Source: Coriobacteriaceae bacterium
Lineage (GTDB): Bacteria > Actinomycetota > Coriobacteriia > Coriobacteriales > Coriobacteriaceae
Direction: 5' to 3'
Assembly: GCA_902362275.1 (NCBI GenBank)
Contig: CABIWB010000008.1
Location: 1-64,000, forward strand
Length of the DNA: 64,000 bases
The notes under the pieces are model-generated. The model worked only from the letters and a program-made list of their open reading frames with translations. It was not told the origin of the DNA and did no database searches. This document shows positions 7,308-15,404 of the stretch, in pieces. Position numbers and translations under genes: made by a program. Position 1 is the first letter of the stretch, and every line of letters begins with the position of its first letter.

Positions 7308-8393
7308 CTATTCCTCTTTGGCAAGATCGAATGTCACGGTGATTCGATCACGAGAAACGCGAATCTTTGGGTCGCCGCAAAGGTTGAGATAGTACCGGGC
7401 GGCAAGGTCATTAAAGTCGCGCTCCACAGCACGCGAAAACTGTGCCATGTCATCCTTGGCAATACGAAGCCCGCGACGATCCTTCGCGAGATCGACAGGA
7501 GCCGGCGCATGCGAGGACGAATCACGCTCGCGCAGCAGACGCGCGGTCACACCGCGAACGGGCTTAATCTGCCCTGCCAAAATGCGATGTGCCGTGCGCT
7601 CGGACATCTCAAGACCCAAACCCGAGCAGATACGAATAAAGTCCTCGGCATCAGAGGCAAGGCCTAAACGATCGACAACCGGAAGCTCGCTCTCGTCATC
7701 AATGAACAGGAGACGCGACGTATCGAGCCGACTTGACGCCTGAGCATAAAGGGTCGCGGCAATCTCAGACGGAGAACCAAGATAGACATCGCAACCACGC
7801 AACTCCTCGAGCGCAAACTCACAGGCAGCGCGAATAATATTATGCGGACCGCGAGCACAGACATAACGTCCATCCTCATCCTTGACGGCCTGGGGCCAGC
7901 TGGACTGATCGGCACGCTCGCTGAGGCGGTCGGCCGCAACGCTCACCTTAAAGGCCGAGCCAAGATCGACACCGGACGTGACCACACGGGCCTCGTCGGT
8001 GTTCTGCTTGATCGAAAACAATGCCATGCCACGACCGTGAACGCCCCAACGGTCCATCTTCATGCTCTCGAGCTTGGAGGTAACGCGGGCATCGAAGATT
8101 CGCTCTTGCATATCCTGCGGAACGCCCGAACCGTTATCCAGAAAGACAAGCGTGCGGACGCCATCTTCCTTGGTCGTAGCGAGATAGACTTTGTCGGCGC
8201 CAGCATCGCGAGCATTACGGAGCATTTCGATGACGATATCCTCGACATGCTGAATGTCGTGCTTTGCCTGGCGCCTCTCGGCCTCCGAAACGCGGAGGCG
8301 GACATAACCCTCGCCAAGGTTCTCCTCGACGCGAAGGTTGCCCTCCCCCGACATCGACGCGATAAATGAGATGAGCTCGTTCGCGTCGCTCAT
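7308..8393 (-). CDS. GHKL-type ATP-binding protein of unknown role, in the RNase Y operon
   Basis: The 361-residue cytosolic protein begins with a GHKL (HSP90/histidine kinase/MutL-type) ATPase domain: the N box around EMLRNARDAGA (about 57-67), G1 LDNGSGVPQDM (about 86-96) and G2-like GVHGRGMAL (about 117-125). There is no phosphoacceptor His domain, membrane segment or MutL/GyrB transducer that I recognise; the C-terminal half is unassigned. Its ATG comes 1 bp after the rny stop, so it is co-transcribed and probably co-translated with RNase Y. This suggests a role in RNA decay or a linked stress switch, but that is inference. I do not recognise a characterised homologue. Confidence 0.8.
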   Translation of the reverse strand: MSDANELISFIASMSGEGNLRVEENLGEGYVRLRVSEAERRQAKHDIQHVEDIVIEMLRNARDAGADKVYLATTKEDGVRTLVFLDNGSGVPQDMQERIFDARVTSKLESMKMDRWGVHGRGMALFSIKQNTDEARVVTSGVDLGSAFKVSVAADRLSERADQSSWPQAVKDEDGRYVCARGPHNIIRAACEFALEELRGCDVYLGSPSEIAATLYAQASSRLDTSRLLFIDDESELPVVDRLGLASDAEDFIRICSGLGLEMSERTAHRILAGQIKPVRGVTARLLRERDSSSHAPAPVDLAKDRRGLRIAKDDMAQFSRAVERDFNDLAARYYLNLCGDPKIRVSRDRITVTFDLAKEE

Positions 8394-8394
8394 G

Positions 8395-9951
8395 TTATTT
8401 AGCGATATCGACAGCGCGGCTCTCGCGAATCACGACGACGCGCACCTGACCGGGATACTCCATCTCTTCCTCGATCTGATGGGCGATATCGTGAGCCAGG
8501 ACCGTGGACTGGGCATCGGAGATCTTGTCCGGCTGAACCATGACGTGGACCTCGCGACCAGCCTGCATGGCATAGGTACGCTCGACGCCATCATGGGAGT
8601 TGGCAATCTCCTCGAGCTTCTCAAGACGCTTGATGTAGTTCTCGGCAGACTCGCGACGGGCACCGGGGCGAGAGGCGGAGACGGCATCGGCGGCCTGTAC
8701 CAGGACATCGAGCACCGTGTTGGGGTCGACATCGGCATGGTGAGCCTCGATAGCGTGAACGATAACGGGCTTCTCGCCATAACGGCGGGCAAGCTCGGCG
8801 CCGATGACGGCATGCGGGCCCTCGACGTCGTGGTCGATTGCCTTGCCCAGGTCGTGCAGCAGGCCGGCGCGCTTAGCGGTCACAACGTCCAGGCCAAGCT
8901 CGGAAGCCATCACGCCGCACAGATCAGAGACCTCGAGGGAGTGCTGAAGCACATTCTGACCAAACGAGGTACGGTAGCGCAGGGCACCAAGGGTCTTGAC
9001 GATCTCGGGGTGCAGGTCGTGGATACCGGTATCAAAGGCAGCCTGCTCGCCAGCCTCGCGCACGCGCTGCTGAACCAGGTCGGCAGCCTTGTGATACATC
9101 TCCTCAATGCGGGCGGGGTGAATGCGGCCGTCGGCGATGAGGTTCTCGAGGGCAACACGGGCGGTCTCACGACGGACCGGGTCGAAGCTCGAAAGAACGA
9201 CGGTCTCAGGCGTGTCGTCGATCACGAGGTTGACGCCGGAAACCTGCTCGAAGGTCCGGATGTTGCGACCCTCGCGACCGATGATACGGCCCTTGAGGTC
9301 ATCAGAGGGAATGTGCACGGAGGTAACGGTGACCTCGGCTGTGTGGTCGGCAGCGCAGCGCTGAATCGCCAGGGACAGAATCTCCTGGGCGGTCTTGTGG
9401 CACTCGGCGCGAACCTGCTGCTCGGACTCGCGAATGATCGTGGCAGCCTCGTGGGTGACCTCGCCGCGAACCTTATCGAGGAGCTCCTTGTGGGCGTCCT
9501 CACGGGTCAGGTCGGCGATACGCTCGAGCTCGGAGGTCTGCTTGGCGCAGAGCTCCTCAAGCTCGCGGGAGCGCTTCTCGACCTGACCGGCCTGGCTGGA
9601 CAGCTGGTGCTCACGCTTGTCGAGAGCGTCGTTTCGGCGATCAAGGGACTCCTCGCGCTGCATCACACGGTTCTCGAGCGTACGAATCTCGCTCTTACGC
9701 TGCTTGTCCTCGGCCTCGGCGGCCTGCTTGTTCTTGATGATCTCCTCTTTAGCCTCGAGCAGAGCCTCTTTTTTGAGGGTCTCGGCCTGACGCTTAGCAT
9801 CACCGATCAGGGACTCAGCCTGTGCGTGTGCCGACTGGATCTTTTCGTCGGCCTCGTGAAGACTACCCTGCTTGGCGGTGCGCATGTAGGCAATGGCGGC
9901 GATGGCACCCAAAACGATGCCAACGAGCGCTGCGATGATAGGCATGCTCAC
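8395..9951 (-). CDS. rny: ribonuclease Y
   Basis: RNase Y is the membrane-anchored endoribonuclease that starts mRNA decay in many Gram-positive bacteria. The 518-residue protein has an N-terminal membrane helix (about 4-22), a long coiled coil rich in Glu, Lys and Ala (about 30-190), a KH domain with [13 protein letters not shown] (about 215-228) and an HD domain with [12 protein letters not shown], followed by the C-terminal family region. The length is typical. AAGGAG lies 4 bp before the ATG. It is the first gene of an operon with its own promoter at 10112-10140. Confidence 0.97.
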   Translation of the reverse strand: MSMPIIAALVGIVLGAIAAIAYMRTAKQGSLHEADEKIQSAHAQAESLIGDAKRQAETLKKEALLEAKEEIIKNKQAAEAEDKQRKSEIRTLENRVMQREESLDRRNDALDKREHQLSSQAGQVEKRSRELEELCAKQTSELERIADLTREDAHKELLDKVRGEVTHEAATIIRESEQQVRAECHKTAQEILSLAIQRCAADHTAEVTVTSVHIPSDDLKGRIIGREGRNIRTFEQVSGVNLVIDDTPETVVLSSFDPVRRETARVALENLIADGRIHPARIEEMYHKAADLVQQRVREAGEQAAFDTGIHDLHPEIVKTLGALRYRTSFGQNVLQHSLEVSDLCGVMASELGLDVVTAKRAGLLHDLGKAIDHDVEGPHAVIGAELARRYGEKPVIVHAIEAHHADVDPNTVLDVLVQAADAVSASRPGARRESAENYIKRLEKLEEIANSHDGVERTYAMQAGREVHVMVQPDKISDAQSTVLAHDIAHQIEEEMEYPGQVRVVVIRESRAVDIAK

Positions 9952-9980
9952 TCCTTTTTATGGATTCGTTACACAACAAA

Positions 9981-10006
9981 GCGAACCGTCCTTACGAACG
10001 GCTCGC
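9981..10006 (-). terminator. hairpin in the rny leader
   Basis: GCGAGCCGT and ACGGTTCGC (minus-strand sense) form a 9-bp stem followed by TTTG. It lies between the predicted rny promoter and the rny start, so it may be a leader hairpin or attenuator rather than a terminator for recX. Confidence 0.4.
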
Positions 10007-10111
10007 GACATTTGAGTAATATGGGCGCAGCTTATGCGGGTCGGATACAGATAAACATATAAACAAACTCATCACAGATGAGCACATATCACAAAGCAAA
10101 TGACAGTGTTT

Positions 10112-10140
10112 ATCGTACGTTGAACCACAACAACTGTCAA
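10112..10140 (-). promoter_or_regulatory. promoter of the rny operon
   Basis: On the minus strand a perfect -35 TTGACA (10135-10140), a 17-bp spacer and -10 TACGAT (10112-10117) lie about 160 bp upstream of rny. This would give a leader of about 150 nt containing the hairpin at 9981-10006. Confidence 0.65.
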
Positions 10141-10145
10141 ATAAA

Positions 10146-10188
10146 TGGCCCCGGCACGGCGGCTAAAACACGGTGAACGGCAGGGCCA
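10146..10188 (-). terminator. possible recA-recX terminator
   Basis: Just past the recX stop, TGGCCC and GGGCCA (minus-strand sense) close an imperfect hairpin followed by the T-rich CATTTATTTG. The stem has mismatches, so the call is tentative. Confidence 0.4.
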
Positions 10189-10202
10189 CAAAACGCATAC
10201 GC

Positions 10203-10895
10203 CTAAACCGCACATTCCTCGCGTTCGGCATCGAGACGTGCCTTAACGGCATCGGCGGCGACGTGATACGAGAAGCCCTTGCCCATCAAAAACCGAACCA
10301 GTTTTTCGAATGCGCGCGTCTCTGGAACACGCCGCTTGGCGAGCAGGGCTGACGCACGCGCCAAATCGTCTTCGACGGCAAAATAATCCTCGGGATAACC
10401 GGGAATGTCATCGAGCACGACATGACGGCGCTTGAGCTCGGTCTCGATTTTGCGCTGTCCCCAACCGCGCCGCTTGCGCTCCTCGATAAAGTACGAGCAA
10501 AAGCGGCTCTCGTCTAAAAAACGATACTCGGTGGCGCGCTCGACGGCGAAATCGATCGCAGGCTGGTGAAAGCCGTAGCGAGCCAGCTTGTCACGGACCT
10601 CACCCGTCGCATGGTCGCGGCGCGATAACATCTCGGTCACCATGGTAAGTGCACATTTACGCTCGATGAGCTGCACCGCCTCACGAAAGTTGTCCCAATC
10701 ACAGGGAAGATCGGGGCGGTTTTTGACATACAGCCGCGCGACCCGCACGGGAATCCAAATGGACCGCTCAAAACCGCCCTCAAGCTCACAATCGATATGT
10801 GCGCAAGGCTTTTTGGACGCATACCCGCTCGAGAACGAGGAGGCCGCCTTCTTGTCGGGAAAGACGACCGTGGCCTCGGTCACCGTATACGACAT
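10203..10895 (-). CDS. recX: regulatory protein RecX
   Basis: RecX binds RecA filaments and limits RecA activity. The 230-residue protein shows the three-helix-repeat pattern of the family, with the RecX-like stretches LSRRDHATGEVRDKLARYGF and YRFLDESRFCSYFIEERKRR in the middle. The N-terminal 80 or so residues are a less conserved extension. It starts 11 bp after the recA stop, the usual recA-recX order, so it should be SOS-induced with recA from the LexA-controlled promoter. Confidence 0.93.
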   Translation of the reverse strand: MSYTVTEATVVFPDKKAASSFSSGYASKKPCAHIDCELEGGFERSIWIPVRVARLYVKNRPDLPCDWDNFREAVQLIERKCALTMVTEMLSRRDHATGEVRDKLARYGFHQPAIDFAVERATEYRFLDESRFCSYFIEERKRRGWGQRKIETELKRRHVVLDDIPGYPEDYFAVEDDLARASALLAKRRVPETRAFEKLVRFLMGKGFSYHVAADAVKARLDAEREECAV

Positions 10896-10906
10896 GAGCG
10901 TAACCG

Positions 10907-12055
10907 CTACTCGTCGTCATCATCGAGCATGGCGGAACCATCGATGGCGTAAAGCTCGTCAAACTCCTCAGGCGCAGGCTGATCGGTCAGCTCGACCTCG
11001 GACGGAGCATCGTCATCAAACTCAAGTCCGCAGGCAAGGCGGACCTTATGCTCAATCTCGTCAGCGCAATCGGGGTGTTCGCGCAGGAACGCCTTGGCGG
11101 CCTCGCGACCGTTGCCGAGCTTGTCCTCGCCATAGGCAAACCAGGAGCCCATCTTCTTGCAGATGCCGCACTCGACAGCCATGTCCAGAATCGAGCCCTC
11201 CTTAGAGATACCCGTACCGTACATGATGTCGAACTCAGCAGAACGGAACGGAGCTGCCACCTTGTTCTTAACGACCTTGGCGCGCACGCGGTTACCGATA
11301 ACCTCGTCCTTAAGCTTAATGCTGTCGATACGGCGAATGTCGATACGCACCGAAGAGAAGAACTTAAGGGCGCGGCCGCCCGTCGTAGTCTCGGGGTTGC
11401 CGAACATGACGCCGATCTTCTCACGCAGCTGGTTAATGAAGATGCACGTCGTGTTGGACTTGGACAGCGAGCCGGCGAGCTTGCGGAGCGCCTGGCTCAT
11501 CAGGCGAGCCTGAAGACCGACCGTAGTATCGCCGATTTCTCCCTCGATTTCGGCACGCGGGGTCAGCGCGGCGACGGAGTCGACGACGATGGCATCGATG
11601 GCGCCGGAACGCACGAGCATGTCAACAATCTCGAGCGCCTGCTCGCCCGTATCGGGCTGGGAAATGAGCACCTCGTCGATATCCACGCCGATGCGCGCGG
11701 CATACGTGGGATCGAGCGCATGCTCGGCATCGATAAATGCCACAACGCCACCCATTGCCTGGGCCTCGGCCAGGATCTCGAGCGAAAGCGTCGTCTTACC
11801 GGAGGACTCAGGACCGTAAATCTCGACGATACGGCCGCGCGGCACGCCGCCGATACCCAGCGCGGCATCGAGGGCCAGGGCGCCCGTGGGAATGGCCTCG
11901 ACCTCGAGCTCGGGACCACCGTCGCCGTACCTCATGATGGAACCCTGGCCGAATTTCTTCTCGATCTCGGCCTTGGTGGTGGCGATCATCTCATCGCGCT
12001 CTTTACCCGTCGTGCGAGCATGAACGGTACGTACGGGACCTGAATTCTTGGCCAT
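10907..12055 (-). CDS. recA: recombinase RecA
   Basis: RecA forms filaments on single-stranded DNA, drives strand exchange and triggers LexA self-cleavage. The 382-residue protein has Walker A GPESSGKT (81-88), the conserved [22 protein letters not shown] region (written here in full only as [10 protein letters not shown]) and an acidic C-terminal tail ending in DDDDE. The ATG at 12055 was chosen because AGGAGG lies 7 bp upstream; an in-frame extension upstream lacks such a site. The promoter contains a LexA box in its spacer, and recX follows in the same operon. Confidence 0.98.
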   Translation of the reverse strand: MAKNSGPVRTVHARTTGKERDEMIATTKAEIEKKFGQGSIMRYGDGGPELEVEAIPTGALALDAALGIGGVPRGRIVEIYGPESSGKTTLSLEILAEAQAMGGVVAFIDAEHALDPTYAARIGVDIDEVLISQPDTGEQALEIVDMLVRSGAIDAIVVDSVAALTPRAEIEGEIGDTTVGLQARLMSQALRKLAGSLSKSNTTCIFINQLREKIGVMFGNPETTTGGRALKFFSSVRIDIRRIDSIKLKDEVIGNRVRAKVVKNKVAAPFRSAEFDIMYGTGISKEGSILDMAVECGICKKMGSWFAYGEDKLGNGREAAKAFLREHPDCADEIEHKVRLACGLEFDDDAPSEVELTDQPAPEEFDELYAIDGSAMLDDDDE

Positions 12056-12085
12056 GAATAGCCCTCCTCTTAACAACCTGCATCG

Positions 12086-12114
12086 ATAATAAACGAACGG
12101 CTGTTCGTGGTCAA
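12086..12114 (-). promoter_or_regulatory. LexA-controlled recA promoter
   Basis: On the minus strand -35 TTGACC (12109-12114), a 17-bp spacer and -10 TATTAT (12086-12091) form a strong promoter about 30 bp upstream of the recA start. The spacer contains the perfect palindromic SOS box CGAACGGCTGTTCG (plus-strand reading, 12094-12107), so LexA would block polymerase binding directly. Confidence 0.92.
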
Positions 12115-12146
12115 CCGTTCAGGCCAATCATATGCAGGCAGTCTTT

Positions 12147-12206
12147 CCAAAACCCAACCAAACGCCGACCAAACACTGACCAAATGCTTGACCACAAAGG
12201 GCCAAA
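12147..12206. promoter_or_regulatory. helically phased CCAAA repeat array upstream of recA
   Basis: On the plus strand CCAAA begins at 12147, 12158, 12169, 12180 and 12202, with a degenerate CCACA at 12192. Successive steps are 11, 11, 11, 12 and 10 bp, about one DNA turn each. The array lies just upstream of the recA -35 element. It could be a repeated binding site for an unknown activator or an intrinsic DNA bend. Confidence 0.55.
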
Positions 12207-12281
12207 TAAGAACAAAGAAGGCAAGAATACATCTATAACCAGCACAAACGCTAAATTTGTCAGAGGTCCCTATCTCCACAA

Positions 12282-12305
12282 TTAAGGGGCCCTAAGGCCC
12301 CTTAA
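12282..12305. terminator. hairpin between cinA and recA
   Basis: TTAAGGGGCC (12282-12291) pairs perfectly with GGCCCCTTAA (12296-12305) around a 4-nt loop, just downstream of the cinA stop. It fits a terminator for the rnjA-to-cinA unit, although the T-tract on the minus strand is weak. Confidence 0.6.
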
Positions 12306-12312
12306 AACATGT

Positions 12313-12843
12313 CTATTCCATAGAGTTGAGCACAAGGGCAATGCGCCCCAATGTCTCCGCGACCGCATGGGCACGAACACACGAACGGTCGCCCTCATAG
12401 TGGCAGCGCACAGAGTCCACGACCGGCACGCCCCCATCGGCGGAACGATACGCCCAGCCAATATAGAAAGTGCCAGCCGGATCGTCCTCAGTGCCACCGC
12501 CTGGGCCGGCATAACCCGTTGCGCTCACTGCAATATCGCTCTGGTACAGCTCCAGCGAACCCACCGCCATCTCGCGCGCGGTCTGATGCGACACAGCGGT
12601 ATAGCGGTCGAGCGTCTCCTGCTCAACACCCAGAACGCGATGCTTGATCTCATCGCAGTAGGTCACCGCACCACCACGCAGCACCGCTGAGGCGCCCGGG
12701 ATATCGGCAATCGTCGAGGCGATCATACCCGCCGTCAGCGACTCAGCCGTCGAAACCGTCACGCCCCGAGCGCTCGCGCGCTCGACAATATCACGCGCCA
12801 GCTCTTCGTTATGTGCGGTAATCTGCTCAAATGATTCCGTCAT
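12313..12843 (-). CDS. CinA C-terminal-type nicotinamide-nucleotide amidase (PncC family)
   Basis: The 176-residue protein is only the CinA C-terminal domain, with the family motifs TAESLTAGMIAS (about 31-42) and SATGYAGPGGG (about 106-116). PncC enzymes deamidate nicotinamide mononucleotide in pyridine-nucleotide salvage. The larger CinA has an added N-terminal molybdopterin-binding-like domain, which is missing here, as in stand-alone PncC proteins. It follows pgsA by 12 bp and is the last gene before recA, a common neighbourhood (pgsA-cinA-recA). Substrate assignment rests on the family only. Confidence 0.9.
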   Translation of the reverse strand: MTESFEQITAHNEELARDIVERASARGVTVSTAESLTAGMIASTIADIPGASAVLRGGAVTYCDEIKHRVLGVEQETLDRYTAVSHQTAREMAVGSLELYQSDIAVSATGYAGPGGGTEDDPAGTFYIGWAYRSADGGVPVVDSVRCHYEGDRSCVRAHAVAETLGRIALVLNSME

Positions 12844-12855
12844 GCCTACCAGGAC

Positions 12856-13494
12856 CTAGACCGAAAAGACGATCTTGCGGCAGTTCCAGAAGTACTGGGC
12901 GCCCGAGATAACGGTCAGGACAACGGCAACGGCGTACAGGAAGCGCGACACCGAGTAGATGCCGAGCGTCAGCGCCACCGGGCCAAGGTGCAAGCCGGCC
13001 ATAGCAAAAACGCACAGGTAACCGCAAATGGAGACCATCGTGGTTGCCGTTTTGTACTTGCCGAGCTTATCGGCCGCAACGACCACACCGGCCGCACTCG
13101 CGACCATGCGAAGGGCGCTCACCAGAAGCTCACGGAACAGGATAATGAACACGGACCACACGGTCACCGCGCCAAAATCCAAGAACAGCAGCAGGGCCGA
13201 GAACACGAGCAGCTTATCGGCGATGGGGTCCAAGAACTTACCGAAGTCGGTGATCTCGTTGCGCGAACGCGCTAGATAACCGTCGACCTTATCGGTGCAC
13301 GACAGGATCATATACAGAATGAAGGCAGCGGCGGCGAGCGGGCCATCGAAGATGCTCCAATCCGTACCGGCAACACTCGTGTGAGAAAGCGCCGACACGA
13401 TCATGAACACTGGGATAAAGACGATGCGAACGCACGTCACGATGTTGGCGGGCGTCCAGACACTCGTCAGTTCCTTATTGCTCTCGTTAGCCAC
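12856..13494 (-). CDS. pgsA: CDP-diacylglycerol--glycerol-3-phosphate 3-phosphatidyltransferase
   Basis: This membrane enzyme makes phosphatidylglycerophosphate from CDP-diacylglycerol and glycerol-3-phosphate. The 212-residue protein has several hydrophobic segments and the CDP-alcohol phosphatidyltransferase signature DG-x2-AR-x8-G-x3-D-x3-D, seen as DGYLARSRNEITDFGKFLD at about 82-100. The order rimO-pgsA-cinA-recA is widespread and supports PgsA over other CDP-alcohol transferases, though the family signature alone does not fix the acceptor. It starts 9 bp after rimO. Confidence 0.9.
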   Translation of the reverse strand: MANESNKELTSVWTPANIVTCVRIVFIPVFMIVSALSHTSVAGTDWSIFDGPLAAAAFILYMILSCTDKVDGYLARSRNEITDFGKFLDPIADKLLVFSALLLFLDFGAVTVWSVFIILFRELLVSALRMVASAAGVVVAADKLGKYKTATTMVSICGYLCVFAMAGLHLGPVALTLGIYSVSRFLYAVAVVLTVISGAQYFWNCRKIVFSV

Positions 13495-13503
13495 GACGCT
13501 CTC

Positions 13504-14853
13504 CTACTCCACAACATGACCGATAAGCTCATAGCAGAAGCTATCGGTAAACTCGACGGTCAGAATATCGCCCACGGACGCCTCGCTGGCGTCCAGATGC
13601 ACCGCGCCATCGGAATCGGGCGCCTGGAACCAGGCATGGCCGATCAGCTCGGCGCCATCCTCGGTCTCTTCGATACCGTCGACGATTACCTGGGCGCGCT
13701 CGCCCACATGTGCGGCGGTGGCGGCAAAACCGAGCGACTCGGCCAGGTCCATGGCCTCCTGGGCGCGCTCGAGCTTGACCTCTTCGTCGACCTGACCCTC
13801 CATCTTAGCGGCCAGGCTGCCCTCCTCCTGCGAGTAGGCAAAGACACTCGTGTAATCAAAGCCGACGGTGTCCATAAAGTCGATAAGATCGCGGAACTCG
13901 TCGTCGGTCTCGGTCGGGAAGCCGACCATGGCCGTGGAACGAATCACGATGCCGAGGATGCGCTCGCGAAGGTCGCGGAACAGATCCTCGAGCTCCTGGC
14001 GCGAACCGGAGCGACGCATGGCCTTGAGAATGCGCGCGTCGCAGTGCTGCACGGGGATATCGATATAGGGCAGCACCTCGGGCGTATCGCGAATCGTCTC
14101 GATGAGTTCGTCAGTCATGCCCTCGGGCTGCAGATAGAGCACGCGGACCCAGACGTTGTGCGGGCGCACGGCCTCGGCGACGGCACACAGCAGCTGCGCC
14201 AGATTGCGCGGCGAGCCATCGGCGACGTCCTCGTCGGCAAAGTCGGTACCCCAGATGCCCGTGTCCTGGCCGATCAGCACGATCTCGCGCACACCGCCGG
14301 CAACCAGGTCGCGCACCTCGGAGATGATGCTCTCGGCATTGCGCGAATGATAGCGGCCGCGGATGTAGGGAATCATGCAGAAGCTGCAGAAGCGGTTGCA
14401 GCCATCGGAAATCTTGACGTAGGCGACAGCACCCTCGACGGTACGTTTGACCTGCGGGATATAGGCTGCAATCTCGCGCTCGACACCCAGCACGCCATCG
14501 ATGACCGCCACGATGCCGTCTTCCTCGTCGGCCTTCACAAAGGCAGCGACCTCGGGCAGCTCGTCAGGCAGGTCATCGCCATAGCGCGACGGCACGCAGC
14601 CGCACATGACGATGGGGCAAGAACGAACGCCGTCCTGAACCTCGTTGGCGAGCTCGAGCGTGGTCTCGATGCTCTCGGACGTTGCGGAGGCGAGGAACGA
14701 GCAAGTATTGACGATGGCGATATCGGCATCCTGCGGGTCGAATGCCTCCTCGTAGCCCGCGGCGGTCAAAAGAGAACGCATGCGGTCGGTGTCAACCTCG
14801 TTCTTAGCGCACCCGAGGGTGATGTAGAGCACGGAGCCCAACGGTATATCCAT
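13504..14853 (-). CDS. rimO: ribosomal protein uS12 methylthiotransferase RimO
   Basis: RimO is a radical-SAM enzyme that methylthiolates a conserved Asp of ribosomal protein S12. The 449-residue protein opens with LYITLGCAKNEVDTDRM, typical of RimO, followed by further cluster cysteines (NTCSF near 56-60 and CGC near 90), then the radical-SAM triad DGCNRFCSFCMIPYIRG and a C-terminal TRAM domain. CAKNEVD near the N-terminus separates it from MiaB and MtaB. It sits between yajQ and pgsA in one operon. Confidence 0.95.
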   Translation of the reverse strand: MDIPLGSVLYITLGCAKNEVDTDRMRSLLTAAGYEEAFDPQDADIAIVNTCSFLASATSESIETTLELANEVQDGVRSCPIVMCGCVPSRYGDDLPDELPEVAAFVKADEEDGIVAVIDGVLGVEREIAAYIPQVKRTVEGAVAYVKISDGCNRFCSFCMIPYIRGRYHSRNAESIISEVRDLVAGGVREIVLIGQDTGIWGTDFADEDVADGSPRNLAQLLCAVAEAVRPHNVWVRVLYLQPEGMTDELIETIRDTPEVLPYIDIPVQHCDARILKAMRRSGSRQELEDLFRDLRERILGIVIRSTAMVGFPTETDDEFRDLIDFMDTVGFDYTSVFAYSQEEGSLAAKMEGQVDEEVKLERAQEAMDLAESLGFAATAAHVGERAQVIVDGIEETEDGAELIGHAWFQAPDSDGAVHLDASEASVGDILTVEFTDSFCYELIGHVVE

Positions 14854-14880
14854 GTTGGAGAGCAGTCCTTTCGATTGATA

Positions 14881-15378
14881 TTAGCGGTAGTTGGTGAACT
14901 GCAGCGGCTGGCCGTAGTCCTGGTCGCGCAGGAACTGGATCACGGTCTGCAACGCGTCCTTCGAAGCAGAGGAAACACGCAGTTTGTCGGCCTCGATGGT
15001 CACCTTGACCTTGAGCTTTTGATCCTTGATGTCCTTGTTGATCTTCTTGGCGGTCGCCTGGTCAATACCCTCGACGATATGGCCGAGCACGCGCACGGTG
15101 CCGCCCGATGCCGCCTGCGGAGCATCCCACGAGACGGCCTTGAGGTCGATGCCGCGCTTGATGAGCTTGGAGCTCAGCACGTCGACAATCTGTTTGGAGA
15201 CAAAGTCGGCCGGGGCGTTTATCGTAAAGAGCTTGTCGCCCTTCGAAAGCTCGATCGTGGCGCCGGAATCCTTAAGGTCATAGCGCTGGGAAATCTCGCG
15301 CGTGGTCTGCTGGAAGGCGTTGTCGACCTCTTGCATGTTGACCTCGGACACGACGTCGAAGCTGGAATCTTTAGCCAT
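14881..15378 (-). CDS. yajQ: YajQ family nucleotide-binding protein
   Basis: The 165-residue protein spans the YajQ/DUF520 family from start to end: it begins MAKDSSFDVVSEVNMQEVDN and closes with FLRDQDYGQPLQFTNYR. Family members have two ferredoxin-like domains, bind nucleotides (some bind cyclic di-GMP) and have been linked to transcription or RNA binding in other bacteria. The physiological role here is unknown. A GGAAA-type ribosome binding site precedes the ATG. It is the gene between the RodZ-like protein and rimO. Confidence 0.95.
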   Translation of the reverse strand: MAKDSSFDVVSEVNMQEVDNAFQQTTREISQRYDLKDSGATIELSKGDKLFTINAPADFVSKQIVDVLSSKLIKRGIDLKAVSWDAPQAASGGTVRVLGHIVEGIDQATAKKINKDIKDQKLKVKVTIEADKLRVSSASKDALQTVIQFLRDQDYGQPLQFTNYR

Positions 15379-15404
15379 GATGTTTCCTTTCGCGTACGAG
15401 CGGC

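Noticed and set aside
8338..10062. 574-codon plus-strand frame opposite rny
   Set aside because: Antisense frame of RNase Y caused by high GC and codon bias; the product is repetitive Gly/Leu/Asp/Val-rich and resembles no known protein.
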